Source: Pirellulaceae bacterium
GTDB lineage: Bacteria; Planctomycetota; Planctomycetia; Pirellulales; Pirellulaceae
Direction: 5' to 3'
Assembly (NCBI GenBank): GCA_025459265.1
Contig: JALOQX010000105.1
Coordinates: forward strand, 1-45,390
Length of the DNA: 45,390 bases
The notes under the pieces are model-generated. The model made no database searches. It was not told the origin of the DNA and saw nothing but the letters and a program-made list of their open reading frames with translations. A program made the translations under genes and the position numbers. Below, one piece after another: positions 8,876-16,744 of this stretch (position 1 is the first letter of the stretch; each line of letters opens with the position of its first letter).

Positions 8876-8945
8876 GGGGACAGAAAAATGGGGGACAGAA
8901 AAATGGATTGTGAAGAATTTTCCTGTCCCCCATTTTCCTGTCCCC
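8876..8945. repeat. Inverted array of 15-bp units (long hairpin)
   Basis: Two direct copies of GGGGACAGAAAAATG (8876-8890, 8891-8905) face two inverted copies (8916-8930, 8931-8945; reverse complement GGGGACAGGAAAATG with the last base of one changed to T) across a 10-base spacer (8906-8915). The 30-base arms match at 27 of 30 positions. The unit is the one found as three direct copies at 3616-3660. The shape resembles REP/BIME-type intergenic repeats mobilised by a transposase acting elsewhere; no such transposase gene is in this window. Confidence 0.92.
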
Positions 8946-9083
8946 TGCCCCCTTGCGGGAGCGCGTGCGTCCCCCGCCGCCGAACGCCGAATGTGGCCAG
9001 GCAACACGACAGGACTGATCTGGCGAAATCCGCCGAATTGAGGTATATGTTCGCCCGCTTACCATGTGCGGCGGGAGGTCACC

Positions 9084-9677
9084 ATGCGATACCAGGTCCG
9101 AACATCCACGCTTCGTATCGAATCGCCGGACGGGGCTGCAGTCCCGGGCAGGGACTCGGTCCCGGCTACCTCGCGCAGCCTGCGCACAATGCTGAAACTC
9201 CTTGCGTTTGCGTGCTCGCCCGTTCTGTTGCTGGCAGTCTCGGCCGTGGCCGGCCTCACGCTGCTGTTCGTGCTGGCGAGGCTCGTGGGAGCTGTCGGTC
9301 CTGCCGGTGCGCAGCTCGGCTCGTTCGGACGCGGCATCTTGCCTTTTCTGCTGCCAGGGCTGACGATTGTCGTGCCGGCCGTCATCCTGACCGTCGCTTA
9401 CTGCCTGCTGGCGCGCTACTTGGGTATCGGTCGCGGCTGGGCGCTCGCGTCGTGTCTCGTCCTGTCTGCGCTGGCGGGTTTGGCCATCTGTGACGTGAAG
9501 TTGTCGGATATGCCGGGGCAGAACCAACTCATACTGGGGCTTGGCTTCGGAGCAGGGCAACTGTGGCGATTGGCGCAGGCGCTTCCACCACTGTTGCTTG
9601 GCCTGTGGCTCCTGCGACGCGGTCGAGACAGGGGCTGGACACCAGCCTCACGGGAAACACGGCGTCTGGCGGCCTGA
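9084..9677 (+). CDS. Small polytopic membrane protein of unknown function
   Basis: The product is 197 residues with about four to five hydrophobic spans: an ACSPVLLLAVSAVAGLTLLFVLARLV stretch split by a short turn, then FLLPGLTIVVPAVILTV, ALASCLVLSALAGLAI, and a final one rich in Leu before a basic tail. The first 35 residues are polar. I chose the ATG at 9084 because GGAGG (9074-9078) sits five bases before it; a GTG six codons upstream has no such site. I do not recognise a family. It is transcribed away from the repeat-filled gap and convergently with the GH5-like gene. Confidence 0.7.
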   Translation: MRYQVRTSTLRIESPDGAAVPGRDSVPATSRSLRTMLKLLAFACSPVLLLAVSAVAGLTLLFVLARLVGAVGPAGAQLGSFGRGILPFLLPGLTIVVPAVILTVAYCLLARYLGIGRGWALASCLVLSALAGLAICDVKLSDMPGQNQLILGLGFGAGQLWRLAQALPPLLLGLWLLRRGRDRGWTPASRETRRLAA

Positions 9678-9774
9678 CCGCAGATGTGGCAACCGCGCTG
9701 TCAGCAGCGCAACGTGGGTTGTGAACGCGAGATTCGGAAGCAACTGTGAACCGCATTCGGCGTCCACGGGTGAC

Positions 9775-11001
9775 TTACGGGTCGAGTTGCGCGTGGACAC
9801 GATTGAACTCCGCGACCCGTTGCAGCAGTTGCGGGTGGCGCGCGCCGTCGGCAATATTGTGGTGCTGATTGTGCCACGGAAAATGCCAGACCCACAGTGC
9901 TGCCACGGCCACACCCTCCTCATCCAGCAGGTCCAACGCTGCACGTGTCCAAGTCCCGGCAGGGTCCTCCCGCAGGTTCGGGTCAATCTGGCCGAGTTCG
10001 CCGATGAACACAGGCCGGCCTGCCGCGTGGATGGCGCGCACCTGGGCTGCGAGCATTGCCAGAGCCGACAGGCCGGCAACGTTGCCGCGGTGACTGAAGT
10101 TGCCGTACGCGTGCAGACTCATGACATCCAATGGCGCCGGTTGGGACTGCAGCAGGTTGGACAGGTGCTCCCGCAATGAATCGGTCCGCCACTGGAAATC
10201 GGGAAATGTCTCTCGGCGGCTCATGCTCTCCTCACGCACACCCGCGTCGCCGCTCGTGACCAGATGGTGTGGATCCAGCTTCTTGATCAGCGCGGTGACG
10301 TTGCGGTAGTGCTGCAGGAGCATCTCGAACCGCAGACTGTCTTCGTGCGCGTAGGCCGCACGATACGCGTGCGAATCCGCCGGATAAATTCCCCGCCCGG
10401 GTGCGGGCCGATCCCGCTGGTCGACATCCGCCGCCAGGAAGGCTTCGTTTTCGAGCTCCCACATCAGCACGGTGGGGTCGTCCCGGTAACGCGTTACGAT
10501 TTCGCGCACGTACCCGTAGGTAGCCGCGTAGGTTCGCGATTGAGGATCCAGGACGGCGGTACGAGGTTCACCACAGTCCAGGTGCCATTTGAAGACCGTG
10601 CCCAGTGATGGTACGAGCTTGACGCGGTGCTGGCGACAGAGCGTGAAGAGTTCGTCCATCTGCTGCCAGTAGGATTCCCGGTCCTGGCCGTAGAGTTCCG
10701 CAGTACCTTTCGGATAGCCCGGCGAGGCGAAGAACCGGATGAAGGCCACCTGATGGCGGGCCGCGTCCGCCACGGCTTCCTCGATCGCCGCACGCATCGC
10801 TTCACGACTGCCATAGATGGACTGCCAGTGGTGCCACGTGCCCATGTAAGCCTGCGACAAATGGGGAACGTTGACGCCAATGGCTCGATAGGGTCGGCCT
10901 TCGCACGTCAATTGCACTCCCGACGCACGAACGATGCCATCGGCCGGGGCGCCTTGCGACAGCAACGTCGCGCTGAGCATGACAAGACACGGGAGCGACA
11001 C
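9775..11001 (-). CDS. Secreted GH5-like (clan A) glycoside hydrolase
   Basis: The 408-residue protein has a short N-terminal signal peptide (about residues 1-20) and one TIM-barrel domain of the GH5/endo-mannanase type. The acid/base Glu186 lies in the WELENE motif at the end of strand 4, and a likely nucleophile Glu335 lies in VFIGELGQ at strand 7. HAYGNFSHRGN (about 297-307) supplies the usual His-x-Tyr near the active site. It would cleave a beta-linked glucan or mannan outside the cytoplasm; the substrate cannot be read from the sequence. The start is GTG at 11001, where the signal peptide begins; an ATG seven codons in is the alternative. It is a single gene facing the small membrane protein. 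Confidence 0.85.
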   Translation of the reverse strand: MSLPCLVMLSATLLSQGAPADGIVRASGVQLTCEGRPYRAIGVNVPHLSQAYMGTWHHWQSIYGSREAMRAAIEEAVADAARHQVAFIRFFASPGYPKGTAELYGQDRESYWQQMDELFTLCRQHRVKLVPSLGTVFKWHLDCGEPRTAVLDPQSRTYAATYGYVREIVTRYRDDPTVLMWELENEAFLAADVDQRDRPAPGRGIYPADSHAYRAAYAHEDSLRFEMLLQHYRNVTALIKKLDPHHLVTSGDAGVREESMSRRETFPDFQWRTDSLREHLSNLLQSQPAPLDVMSLHAYGNFSHRGNVAGLSALAMLAAQVRAIHAAGRPVFIGELGQIDPNLREDPAGTWTRAALDLLDEEGVAVAALWVWHFPWHNQHHNIADGARHPQLLQRVAEFNRVHAQLDP

Positions 11002-11230
11002 AGCACCTGTCCACTGACTTGCGTCGGTTGCGGACGAACGAAGACAGGTTCAATTGTGCGGTACCAGATCAGCGGCTGCAACCGACGACTTTGGAATAAA
11101 GCCAGTGACAGGCAAACGCGGCGGACGCTATCATGGATGCCGCACAGCGGCCCCGCCTCAGGAGCAGCGGCGGCGATCGAGCGGACAGGTTCAGTGCGAT
11201 TGGGCGTCTATCCCGAGAAAGGACTACACG

Positions 11231-11497
11231 ATGTCGGCCAACCCCGTCAGTGACTTCGCTGGGAAGAAGATCGCCGCGGGCGTCTGCGGGATCTTGCTGG
11301 GAGCCCTGGGCATCCACAAGTTCATCCTGGGTCTCACCACACCGGGCATCATCATGTTATTGGTCACCATCCTGACCTGTGGTGTGGGCGGTGCGGTGAT
11401 GGGGATTATCGGCTTGATCGAAGGCATCATCTACTTGACCAAGACCGACAGTGACTTTTACCAGACCTACGGCGTGGAGAAGAAGGGCTGGTTCTAG
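11231..11497 (+). CDS. TM2 domain protein
   Basis: This 88-residue membrane protein fits the TM2 family: a short polar N-terminus, the first span with the hallmark ILLGALGIHKFILG, a turn at TTPG, and a second span running from IIMLLVTIL through GGAVMGIIGLIEGI. The charged end reads YGVEKKGWF. The ATG at 11231 has AAAGGA nine bases upstream; the longer open frame to its left has no coding sense. TM2 proteins are small helical-hairpin membrane proteins of uncertain role. It ends just before a strong hairpin and faces the Gly/Arg-rich protein gene. Confidence 0.88.
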   Translation: MSANPVSDFAGKKIAAGVCGILLGALGIHKFILGLTTPGIIMLLVTILTCGVGGAVMGIIGLIEGIIYLTKTDSDFYQTYGVEKKGWF

Positions 11498-11526
11498 GTT
11501 TCGTCCAAACCCCTCCCTCTGACGCT

Positions 11527-11548
11527 CTCCCCCGCCAAGCCGGGGGAG
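11527..11548. terminator. GC hairpin between convergent genes, possible bidirectional terminator
   Basis: Bases 11527-11534 (CTCCCCCG) pair perfectly with 11541-11548 across a six-base loop. It sits 30 bases after the TM2 stop and 75 bases before the stop of the facing gene. There is no T-run, so intrinsic termination is not proven; the hairpin could instead belong to an intergenic repeat. Confidence 0.45.
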
Positions 11549-11622
11549 CGAGGACTGTCGGAGTCGCTTCGCGACCAGCTGCTGTCGTGGTGAGACAGAG
11601 CCTGCGAACCTGCGCGGCGCGT

Positions 11623-12201
11623 TCACCAGCGCGGGCCGCGGCCGCGCTGGGCGCCGTAACCGCGGCCCTGGCCCCAACCGCGCTGGTATCCATACCCGAA
11701 GCCGGCACCGCGTCCGCGCCCCATGCCGGGTCCCGGACCGTATCCCCAGCCTCCTCCGGCACCACGTCCGCCGGCCCACACGGGCCGCAGATTCGCGTCC
11801 CGCAGGTGCACGGTGCGGTCGCCGTAGGCCACCGTCTGGGCCACGTAGTGACCTTCCTGCAGCTGGTCCGTGCGAAATCCCTGGACCTTCACGGGCAGTC
11901 CCGCCTCCAATTCGCGCGCGAGAAACTCGACCTGCCCGGCCGGGCCGAGGTGGATATTGAGCGGTTCACCCTCGGGCGTCTCCAGCAGGACATGAGTCCC
12001 GATCCAGGAACGGCCGGTCGTATTTTCGCACGGGCCAGTCCGCACCTCGACGACCCGGCCCTCCAGGGTGACGATCTCGGGTCGCACGCCTTGTCGTGCG
12101 ATGCCCTCGGGATCTCCAACGCCGCGCTGCGCCGCCACAAACCCGATGCCTGGCCCCCACAAAACCCACAAGGCACACAGTAAAGTCTGTTTCTGGCTCA
12201 T
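11623..12201 (-). CDS. Secreted protein with small beta-domain and Gly/Arg-rich tail
   Basis: The product is 192 residues. A signal peptide covers about residues 1-24 (ending FVAAQ). Residues 40-135 form a small beta-rich, OB-like domain: TLEGRVVEVRTGPC, then THVLLETPEGEPLNIHLGPAGQVEF, then GLPVKVQGFRTDQLQEGHYVAQTV. The last ~50 residues (141-192) are almost only Gly, Arg, Tyr, Trp, Gln and Pro in RG/GRG/GYG repeats. The start is sure: AGGAGGT lies seven bases before the ATG. I know of no assigned function. The middle domain resembles proteins that bind a metal or cofactor near the membrane, and the RG-rich tail suggests binding to an acidic polymer; both are inference. Confidence 0.8.
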   Translation of the reverse strand: MSQKQTLLCALWVLWGPGIGFVAAQRGVGDPEGIARQGVRPEIVTLEGRVVEVRTGPCENTTGRSWIGTHVLLETPEGEPLNIHLGPAGQVEFLARELEAGLPVKVQGFRTDQLQEGHYVAQTVAYGDRTVHLRDANLRPVWAGGRGAGGGWGYGPGPGMGRGRGAGFGYGYQRGWGQGRGYGAQRGRGPRW

Positions 12202-12527
12202 GATCTCTACCTCCTCGCTAACTTGGACCGATACTCAACCGCTGACTGGCACACGACGATCGTCCCATCCGCGCTGCAGGTTGTGCACACCGCCTCATCA
12301 TCCCGGCGCGACGATGTTGCACGCCATCTGTCCTGCGCTGGAGCGCAGGAGGTTGGACGGCCTGCAATGCTGCGCGTGGCACCCGGATGCGGGCTGGACG
12401 GTGGCTTAATCACGCGAGTCTCCGGGAGACTCCCTGCCCGACCTGTCGCGTGCCACATCGACTGCCAGAAGCTCATGCACATCCGGTGCCCGAACGTGGA
12501 ATTTCCGGACACGTGGCAGGTCGGGCG
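12202..12527. other. 326-bp gap without a supported gene
   Basis: No coding sequence is convincing. It holds a perfect hairpin (8-bp stem 12331-12338 with 12343-12350, loop TGGA) and a 10-bp inverted repeat GCCCGACCTG (12436-12445) / CAGGTCGGGC (12517-12526), the second arm ending one base before the permease stop. It includes the promoter side of the secreted protein gene, whose AGGAGGT site is at the far left. No clear promoter was placed. Confidence 0.6.
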
Positions 12528-13262
12528 TCACACGATCCACTTCCGTCGGACGTTACGGATGCTGAGGCCAAACAGAAACGCACAGAATCCGAGCAGCGCC
12601 GCGACACTCAGCGCAGCGGGGAACCGACCCGCTCCGTTGAACGCCTCGTGCAGCAGATCGGTTCCGTACGTCAACGGCATCGCATACGACAGCGGTCTCA
12701 GGAGCCAGGGCAGTTTATCAATCGGGAAGAACAAGCCGCAGAGGAACACCATCGGGAAGCGGAAGAAGTTCGAGAAGCTCTGGGCCTCGAAGACTTCGCT
12801 CACGGACACCGCCACGAACAGGCCGAGAAATGCGGAACTGACGGCCACGAGCGTCACGGCGACGCACACTTGCCACCAGATTACGCCGGCCAGGTCGGTC
12901 AGTGCGGCGGCCAGGCCGATCGGCACCACGGCGTTCGCCACGCCGAACAACACGGCGCCGGAGGTCTTGGCCAGCATGAGCAGCTCGAGCGGAATCGGGG
13001 CCAGCAGCAGCCGTTCGAAGGAGCGGCCCTTCTTTTCGAACGTGATCGTCACGGCCAGCATGCTGGTGGTACCGAAGAGCACGGACAGCGCCATGACGCC
13101 GGGCACCAAGCCGCGCACATCGACGGCCGATTCGGACTTGATGAAGAACATCAGCGTCCACGCCAGCGGGAAGATCACACCCCAGCTCACGTTCGGCGGC
13201 TTGAGATAGTAGCTGCGCAGGTCTTTAGCCAGGATGTTCCAGTAGGCGATCCAGATCTTCAC
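12528..13262 (-). CDS. ABC-2 type transporter permease
   Basis: The 244-residue protein has six hydrophobic spans in the ABC-2 (DrrB/NodJ) pattern. A cytoplasmic start (KIWIAYWNILAKDLRSYY) precedes the first span. The late segment FRFPMVFLCGLFFPIDKLPWLLRPLSYAMPLTYGTDLLHEAF is the classic ABC-2 signature before the last span. It pairs with the ATPase at 13259-14245 to form an exporter, perhaps of a lipid, polysaccharide or drug. The start is GTG and overlaps the ATPase stop by four bases (GTGA), so translation is coupled. No substrate clue is visible nearby. Confidence 0.92.
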   Translation of the reverse strand: MKIWIAYWNILAKDLRSYYLKPPNVSWGVIFPLAWTLMFFIKSESAVDVRGLVPGVMALSVLFGTTSMLAVTITFEKKGRSFERLLLAPIPLELLMLAKTSGAVLFGVANAVVPIGLAAALTDLAGVIWWQVCVAVTLVAVSSAFLGLFVAVSVSEVFEAQSFSNFFRFPMVFLCGLFFPIDKLPWLLRPLSYAMPLTYGTDLLHEAFNGAGRFPAALSVAALLGFCAFLFGLSIRNVRRKWIV

Positions 13263-14245
13263 GTCGGGCCCCTGCCTTTCTCGGGGTCGCGCCGCATGCG
13301 TGCTGCTTCGATGCCGGTGAGTTCGACGAAGACGTCTTCCAGCGACGGTCGGACCAGGCGTGCTTCGGTCACGGCAACGTCGTGTTCCTCCAGGCAGCGA
13401 ATCACAGGCGCCAACGGCATCGGCGTGACGCTGCGGACGCGCAGCGTAGTCGGGTCCGTGAGTTCGAAGGTGGCTGCGGGAAAGTCGGTGTGGAGTCGGG
13501 CGAGCAGGGTGGTCGCATCGGCACTCAAAGCCAACTGCATCAGCTGGGCGTCGCGCAGCCCGCTCACCAGGTTGCTCAGCGTGTCGAGCCGCACGATGCG
13601 ACCGGCCACGACCAGTGCGATCCGATCACACAGACGCTCCGCTTCTTCGATGTAATGCGTAGTCAGGAAGATGGTGGTACCTGCTTCGCGGAGCCCGGCC
13701 AACAGCGTCCGGATCTGGCGGGAGCTGGCCACGTCGATTCCGCTGGTCGGCTCGTCGAGGAACAGCACGGCGGGCCGGTGCATGAGCGCGGCGGCGATGG
13801 TGAGTTTGCGTTTCATGCCGCGCGAGTACGTGGCGAACTTCCGCGCGGCGACCTCGGACAGACCAAACCGACTCAGCAGCTCAGTCGCTCGCCGCCGCCG
13901 CTCCGCCCGGGGCATGCCGTACAGGGCGCCGCAGAAACAGAGATTGTCGAAGCCACTCAGTTCCGGGTACAGGTTGCTGTCGTCCGGCACAATCCCCATG
14001 AGGTGCTGGACGCGTTTTACACGGCGGGTCACGTCACGGCCGAGGTAGCGGATCGTCCCGCCGGTGGGCCAAGCCAGGCCGGTGAGCATGTTGATCGTGG
14101 TGGTCTTGCCGGCCCCGTTGGGTCCCAGGAAGCCGAAGATTTCGCCGCGGCGCAAGTGAAAGGTGACGGCGTCGACGGCCAGCGTCTCGGGAAAACGCTT
14201 GGTGAGTTCCTGGGCCTCCACGACGATGTCGTCTGGCGGGTTCAC
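13259..14245 (-). CDS. ABC-2 type transporter ATP-binding protein
   Basis: The product is 328 residues from a GTG start. Walker A (FGFLGPNGAGKTT), the Q-loop region, a signature of the DrrA-like type (YSRGMKRKLTIA), Walker B with catalytic Glu (VLFLDEP) and the switch His (LTTHYIEEAE) are all present. A DUF4162-like C-terminal segment (about 215-320) follows, as in daunorubicin-type exporters. It powers the permease encoded just downstream, whose start overlaps this stop by four bases. The GTG at 14245 is preferred because the conserved fold begins a few codons later; AGGAG lies 11 bases upstream. The frame stays open to 14296 without conserved content. Upstream lies a TATAAT box (14329-14334). 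Confidence 0.92.
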   Translation of the reverse strand: MNPPDDIVVEAQELTKRFPETLAVDAVTFHLRRGEIFGFLGPNGAGKTTTINMLTGLAWPTGGTIRYLGRDVTRRVKRVQHLMGIVPDDSNLYPELSGFDNLCFCGALYGMPRAERRRRATELLSRFGLSEVAARKFATYSRGMKRKLTIAAALMHRPAVLFLDEPTSGIDVASSRQIRTLLAGLREAGTTIFLTTHYIEEAERLCDRIALVVAGRIVRLDTLSNLVSGLRDAQLMQLALSADATTLLARLHTDFPAATFELTDPTTLRVRSVTPMPLAPVIRCLEEHDVAVTEARLVRPSLEDVFVELTGIEAARMRRDPEKGRGPT

Positions 14246-14328
14246 AACAGGATCGGCTCCTGCTCCACGTGCGTCGCGCCCGCCTCGTAAGGGCACCGAA
14301 TTTGACGGCCGCGTGTCAGATCACGGCG

Positions 14329-14334
14329 ATTATA
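14329..14334 (-). promoter_or_regulatory. Candidate -10 box for the ABC exporter operon
   Basis: A consensus TATAAT reads on the minus strand, about 84 bases before the GTG at 14245. The hexamer at the -35 distance is a poor match (GGCGAT at a 17-base spacer), so this is suggestive only. It lies just outside the repeat element. Confidence 0.4.
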
Positions 14335-14356
14335 GCGGCCGGATCGACTCGATCGC

Positions 14357-14454
14357 CAGCCGCGGGTGAAAGGAACACAGCGCTGCCCGTCTCGAATCTC
14401 TTGCATCCCGTCGCCGCCGTAGGTGGCGACGGGATGCAAGTACTGGATATAATG
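14357..14454 (-). repeat. Dispersed ~100-bp hairpin element, copy 2
   Basis: This is the inverted homologue of 8734-8832. Its hairpin is stronger than in copy 1: 14400-14418 pairs with 14422-14440 over 19 base pairs with one G-T, leaving a three-base loop (GTA). It fills most of the 243-bp gap between two divergent genes. Confidence 0.85.
14448..14453 (+). promoter_or_regulatory. Candidate -10 box for the DUF202 gene
   Basis: A consensus TATAAT lies 36 bases before the ATG at 14489, at the very end of the repeat element. The matching -35 position falls inside the hairpin arm and does not resemble TTGACA, so support is limited. Confidence 0.4.
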
Positions 14455-14488
14455 CCGGCCTCCTGTTTGCTGCCGAGGTGAGGAGCGT

Positions 14489-14899
14489 ATGAGTCCTGCC
14501 ACACCTGGTACTGATCTCGAAACCGGGCCGGGCGGCGGCGCGGATCCGCGCGTCTATCTGGCGGCCGAACGCACGTTGCTGGCCTGGATTCGCACCGGCC
14601 TGGCCATGATGGGATTGGGATTTCTGGTCGCCAAGTTCGGCCTGTTCGTGCGGGAGATGGCGGCGTGGCGCGGCACGGACGTGGCGGATCCGCCGCGTCT
14701 GAGCGTATGGATCGGCACCATGCTCGTGCTGCTGGGCATCGCCGCCACACTGCTGGCAGCTGTGGAATACGTCTGCATGCTCCGCCGGCTGGGCCTGGTG
14801 CATCAGGTTGGGGCGGTGCGTTTTGCCATGAGCGCAGGAATTGCCGTCGTCATGGGCGTGACGGGACTGGTCATGGCGGTGTATTTGCTGTTCCTGTAA
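14489..14899 (+). CDS. DUF202 (YidH-type) membrane protein
   Basis: This 136-residue protein carries the family hallmark AAERTLLAWIRTGLAMMGLGF at about residues 25-45, then two more membrane spans (IGTMLVLLGIAATLLAAVEY and AGIAVVMGVTGLVMAVYLLFL). GAGGAG lies shortly before the ATG. DUF202 proteins are small three-span inner-membrane proteins of unknown role. The next gene begins 14 bases after the stop, so the two may be co-transcribed. Confidence 0.9.
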   Translation: MSPATPGTDLETGPGGGADPRVYLAAERTLLAWIRTGLAMMGLGFLVAKFGLFVREMAAWRGTDVADPPRLSVWIGTMLVLLGIAATLLAAVEYVCMLRRLGLVHQVGAVRFAMSAGIAVVMGVTGLVMAVYLLFL

Positions 14900-14912
14900 C
14901 AAGGACAATCTC

Positions 14913-16721
14913 ATGGACATGCGGTTAAGCAGTGCATTGTGCAGTCTCCTGGTGGGATGGATCATGGGCGGTTCGCCGACTTTCGCGCAGACTCCGGGAC
15001 GGTGGAACGTAGTGGAACACGGCGCGGTTGCCGACGGTACCACGGACAATACGGCGGTTTTCCAGGCGGCGCTGGACGCCGCGAGGCAAGCTGGCGGAGG
15101 CATTGTGGACGTGCCGGCCGGCAGGTTCCGGTTCGACGGCACGCTGACGATTCCCGCCGGCGTGACGCTGCAGGGCACCTATCGCGTGCCGCCGACGGCA
15201 GACCGGCGCAACGTGGCCAAGCCGGATGGCAGCGTCCTGCTGACCTTTGCCGGGCGCGGCAGTACGGACGGGCCCGCGTTCATTCAGCTGTCCGGCCAGA
15301 ACGCGGCAGTCGCCGGACTGGTGATCGCCTATCCGGAATGGTCCGCAGACACCGTGCCCCCCGTCCCCTACCCGCCCTGCATTGCTTCCGAGGGAACTGA
15401 AAACGTCGGCATTCTGGACTGCTGCCTGTTAAATCCCTACGAGGCGATCAAGCTGGTCCGAGCGCATCGGCACCTGGTGCGCAACGTCACCGGGTATCCG
15501 AGCAAACGGGGGATCTTCGTCGACGAATGCTACGACATCGGCCACATTGAAAACATCCACTTCTGGCCGTTTGGTGTCACCTACCAGCAGGATGATCCCT
15601 ACTGCAAGTGGATCAATACAGAAGGCGTGGCGTTTGAACTGGCCCGCACCGACTGGCACTACGTGTCCAACACGTTCTGCTTCGGATATGGCGTGGGCTA
15701 CAAGTTCTCGGCCTCACAGGCGGGAGCCACCAATGGAAATTTCCTGGGGCTGGGGGCCGATTCCTGCCGTCGTGCCGTGCTGGTGGAACAGGCTCAGCCG
15801 CCGGGGCTGCTGATCACCAACGGGGAATTCGTCGGGCGCTGGGGCAGCACCGATTCCGTCTGCATCGAGATCGGAGACCGGGTCGAGGGCAAAGTGAGCC
15901 TGGTGAACTGTTCCTTCTGGGGACCGATCGATCGCTGCGTCTGGATGCGCAGCCCGTTTGGCCAGTTCACCGCCAGTGCGTGCCATTTTGTGCATTGGGA
16001 CAACCACAAGACAGGCGCCCCCGCCCTGCAGCTGGATGCGGGCAAAGCCATGGTCCAGGCGTGCACCTTCGCACGCGACGGACTCCATGTGGCGGTTGGT
16101 CCCGAAGTCCGCCACGCAATCCTGATGGGGAACCAGGCGGCATCCGGGTTCCGCGTCGACAATCACGCCGGCGCGCGCATGACGTCGCTGGGTAATGAAC
16201 AGCATCCGTTGGATGCTACGCCCGAGGCGCGCAGTCACTACCAGATTGATATCGGCGCCATGGGGGACGACCGATTCCTCGAAGGCTGGTCGGGTCGCGA
16301 AGAGCGATCCGGAGCGGGACCCTTGGGGACGGCACGCTGGTCCACCGGGGTCTCGCGCATCTGCCTGCCCGTGGTTCCGGAGAGTCGGTATCGGGTGACC
16401 GTTGCACTGCGCGTGCCGCCGCAGGCCGAGTCGGACGAGGCGGGCCTGTACCTGGACGGAGAGCGCATCGCTCCGCTTGATCGCACGAGCACGAGCATTG
16501 CCGTCGAGCTGCCGCCGACAAGTGCGACTCAGCGGGTACTCGAGCTGCGTTGTCATGGCTGGATACCGCGCGACGTCGTACCGGGCTCACGCGACGACCG
16601 CACGTTGGGCGTCGAGGCCATGACCATCACGATGCGGGCGGACGGGGCCGAAGAACGGGTCTTTGACGCCAATCGGGGCGGCTGGTGCGCCGCGGACGAT
16701 CATCCCACCAGCCAACCGTGA
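14913..16721 (+). CDS. Secreted pectate-lyase-superfamily beta-helix protein
   Basis: The product is 602 residues. A signal peptide covers about 1-25 (ending TFAQT). The Pectate_lyase_3 / tail-spike N-terminal motif follows: VVEHGAVADGTTDNTAVFQAA, then GGGIVDVPAGRFRF and LTIPAGVTLQG. A long beta-helix with regular turns reaches about residue 450. The last 120 residues form a separate beta-sandwich (VSRICLPVVPESRYRVTVALRV onwards) that looks like a carbohydrate-binding module. The fold is shared by GH28, GH55-like and polysaccharide-lyase enzymes; no diagnostic catalytic motif lets me choose. The ATG at 14913 is preceded by AAGGAC and begins the signal peptide. Confidence 0.85.
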   Translation: MDMRLSSALCSLLVGWIMGGSPTFAQTPGRWNVVEHGAVADGTTDNTAVFQAALDAARQAGGGIVDVPAGRFRFDGTLTIPAGVTLQGTYRVPPTADRRNVAKPDGSVLLTFAGRGSTDGPAFIQLSGQNAAVAGLVIAYPEWSADTVPPVPYPPCIASEGTENVGILDCCLLNPYEAIKLVRAHRHLVRNVTGYPSKRGIFVDECYDIGHIENIHFWPFGVTYQQDDPYCKWINTEGVAFELARTDWHYVSNTFCFGYGVGYKFSASQAGATNGNFLGLGADSCRRAVLVEQAQPPGLLITNGEFVGRWGSTDSVCIEIGDRVEGKVSLVNCSFWGPIDRCVWMRSPFGQFTASACHFVHWDNHKTGAPALQLDAGKAMVQACTFARDGLHVAVGPEVRHAILMGNQAASGFRVDNHAGARMTSLGNEQHPLDATPEARSHYQIDIGAMGDDRFLEGWSGREERSGAGPLGTARWSTGVSRICLPVVPESRYRVTVALRVPPQAESDEAGLYLDGERIAPLDRTSTSIAVELPPTSATQRVLELRCHGWIPRDVVPGSRDDRTLGVEAMTITMRADGAEERVFDANRGGWCAADDHPTSQP

Positions 16722-16744
16722 CCGTGGTCGGCGCCGCGGTTTGA

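Larger units (their letters stand above)
8606..9083. other. 478-bp gene-free block between divergent genes, rich in repeats
   Basis: No coding sequence is supported here. The block holds one copy of a roughly 100-bp hairpin element (8734-8832) and, 43 bases further on, the 2+2 inverted array of 15-bp units (8876-8945). The left part (8606-8733) is the presumed promoter side of the minus-strand Gfo/Idh gene; I could not place a convincing -35/-10 pair. The right part (8946-9083) ends in the ribosome site GGAGG at 9074-9078 for the plus-strand membrane protein. Confidence 0.8.

Noticed and set aside
12207..12512. 101-codon open frame on the minus strand in the 326-bp gap
   Set aside because: No ribosome site, no hydrophobic or domain pattern, and it spans the hairpin and inverted repeat; random open frames of this size are frequent at this GC content.
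12387..13655. 422-codon open frame on the plus strand
   Set aside because: Runs antisense through both ABC genes, whose motifs are complete; composition is that of a shadow.
16211..16228. Small palindrome AGCATCC-GTT-GGATGCT
   Set aside because: Inside the beta-helix gene, short, and with no second copy or regulatory context.
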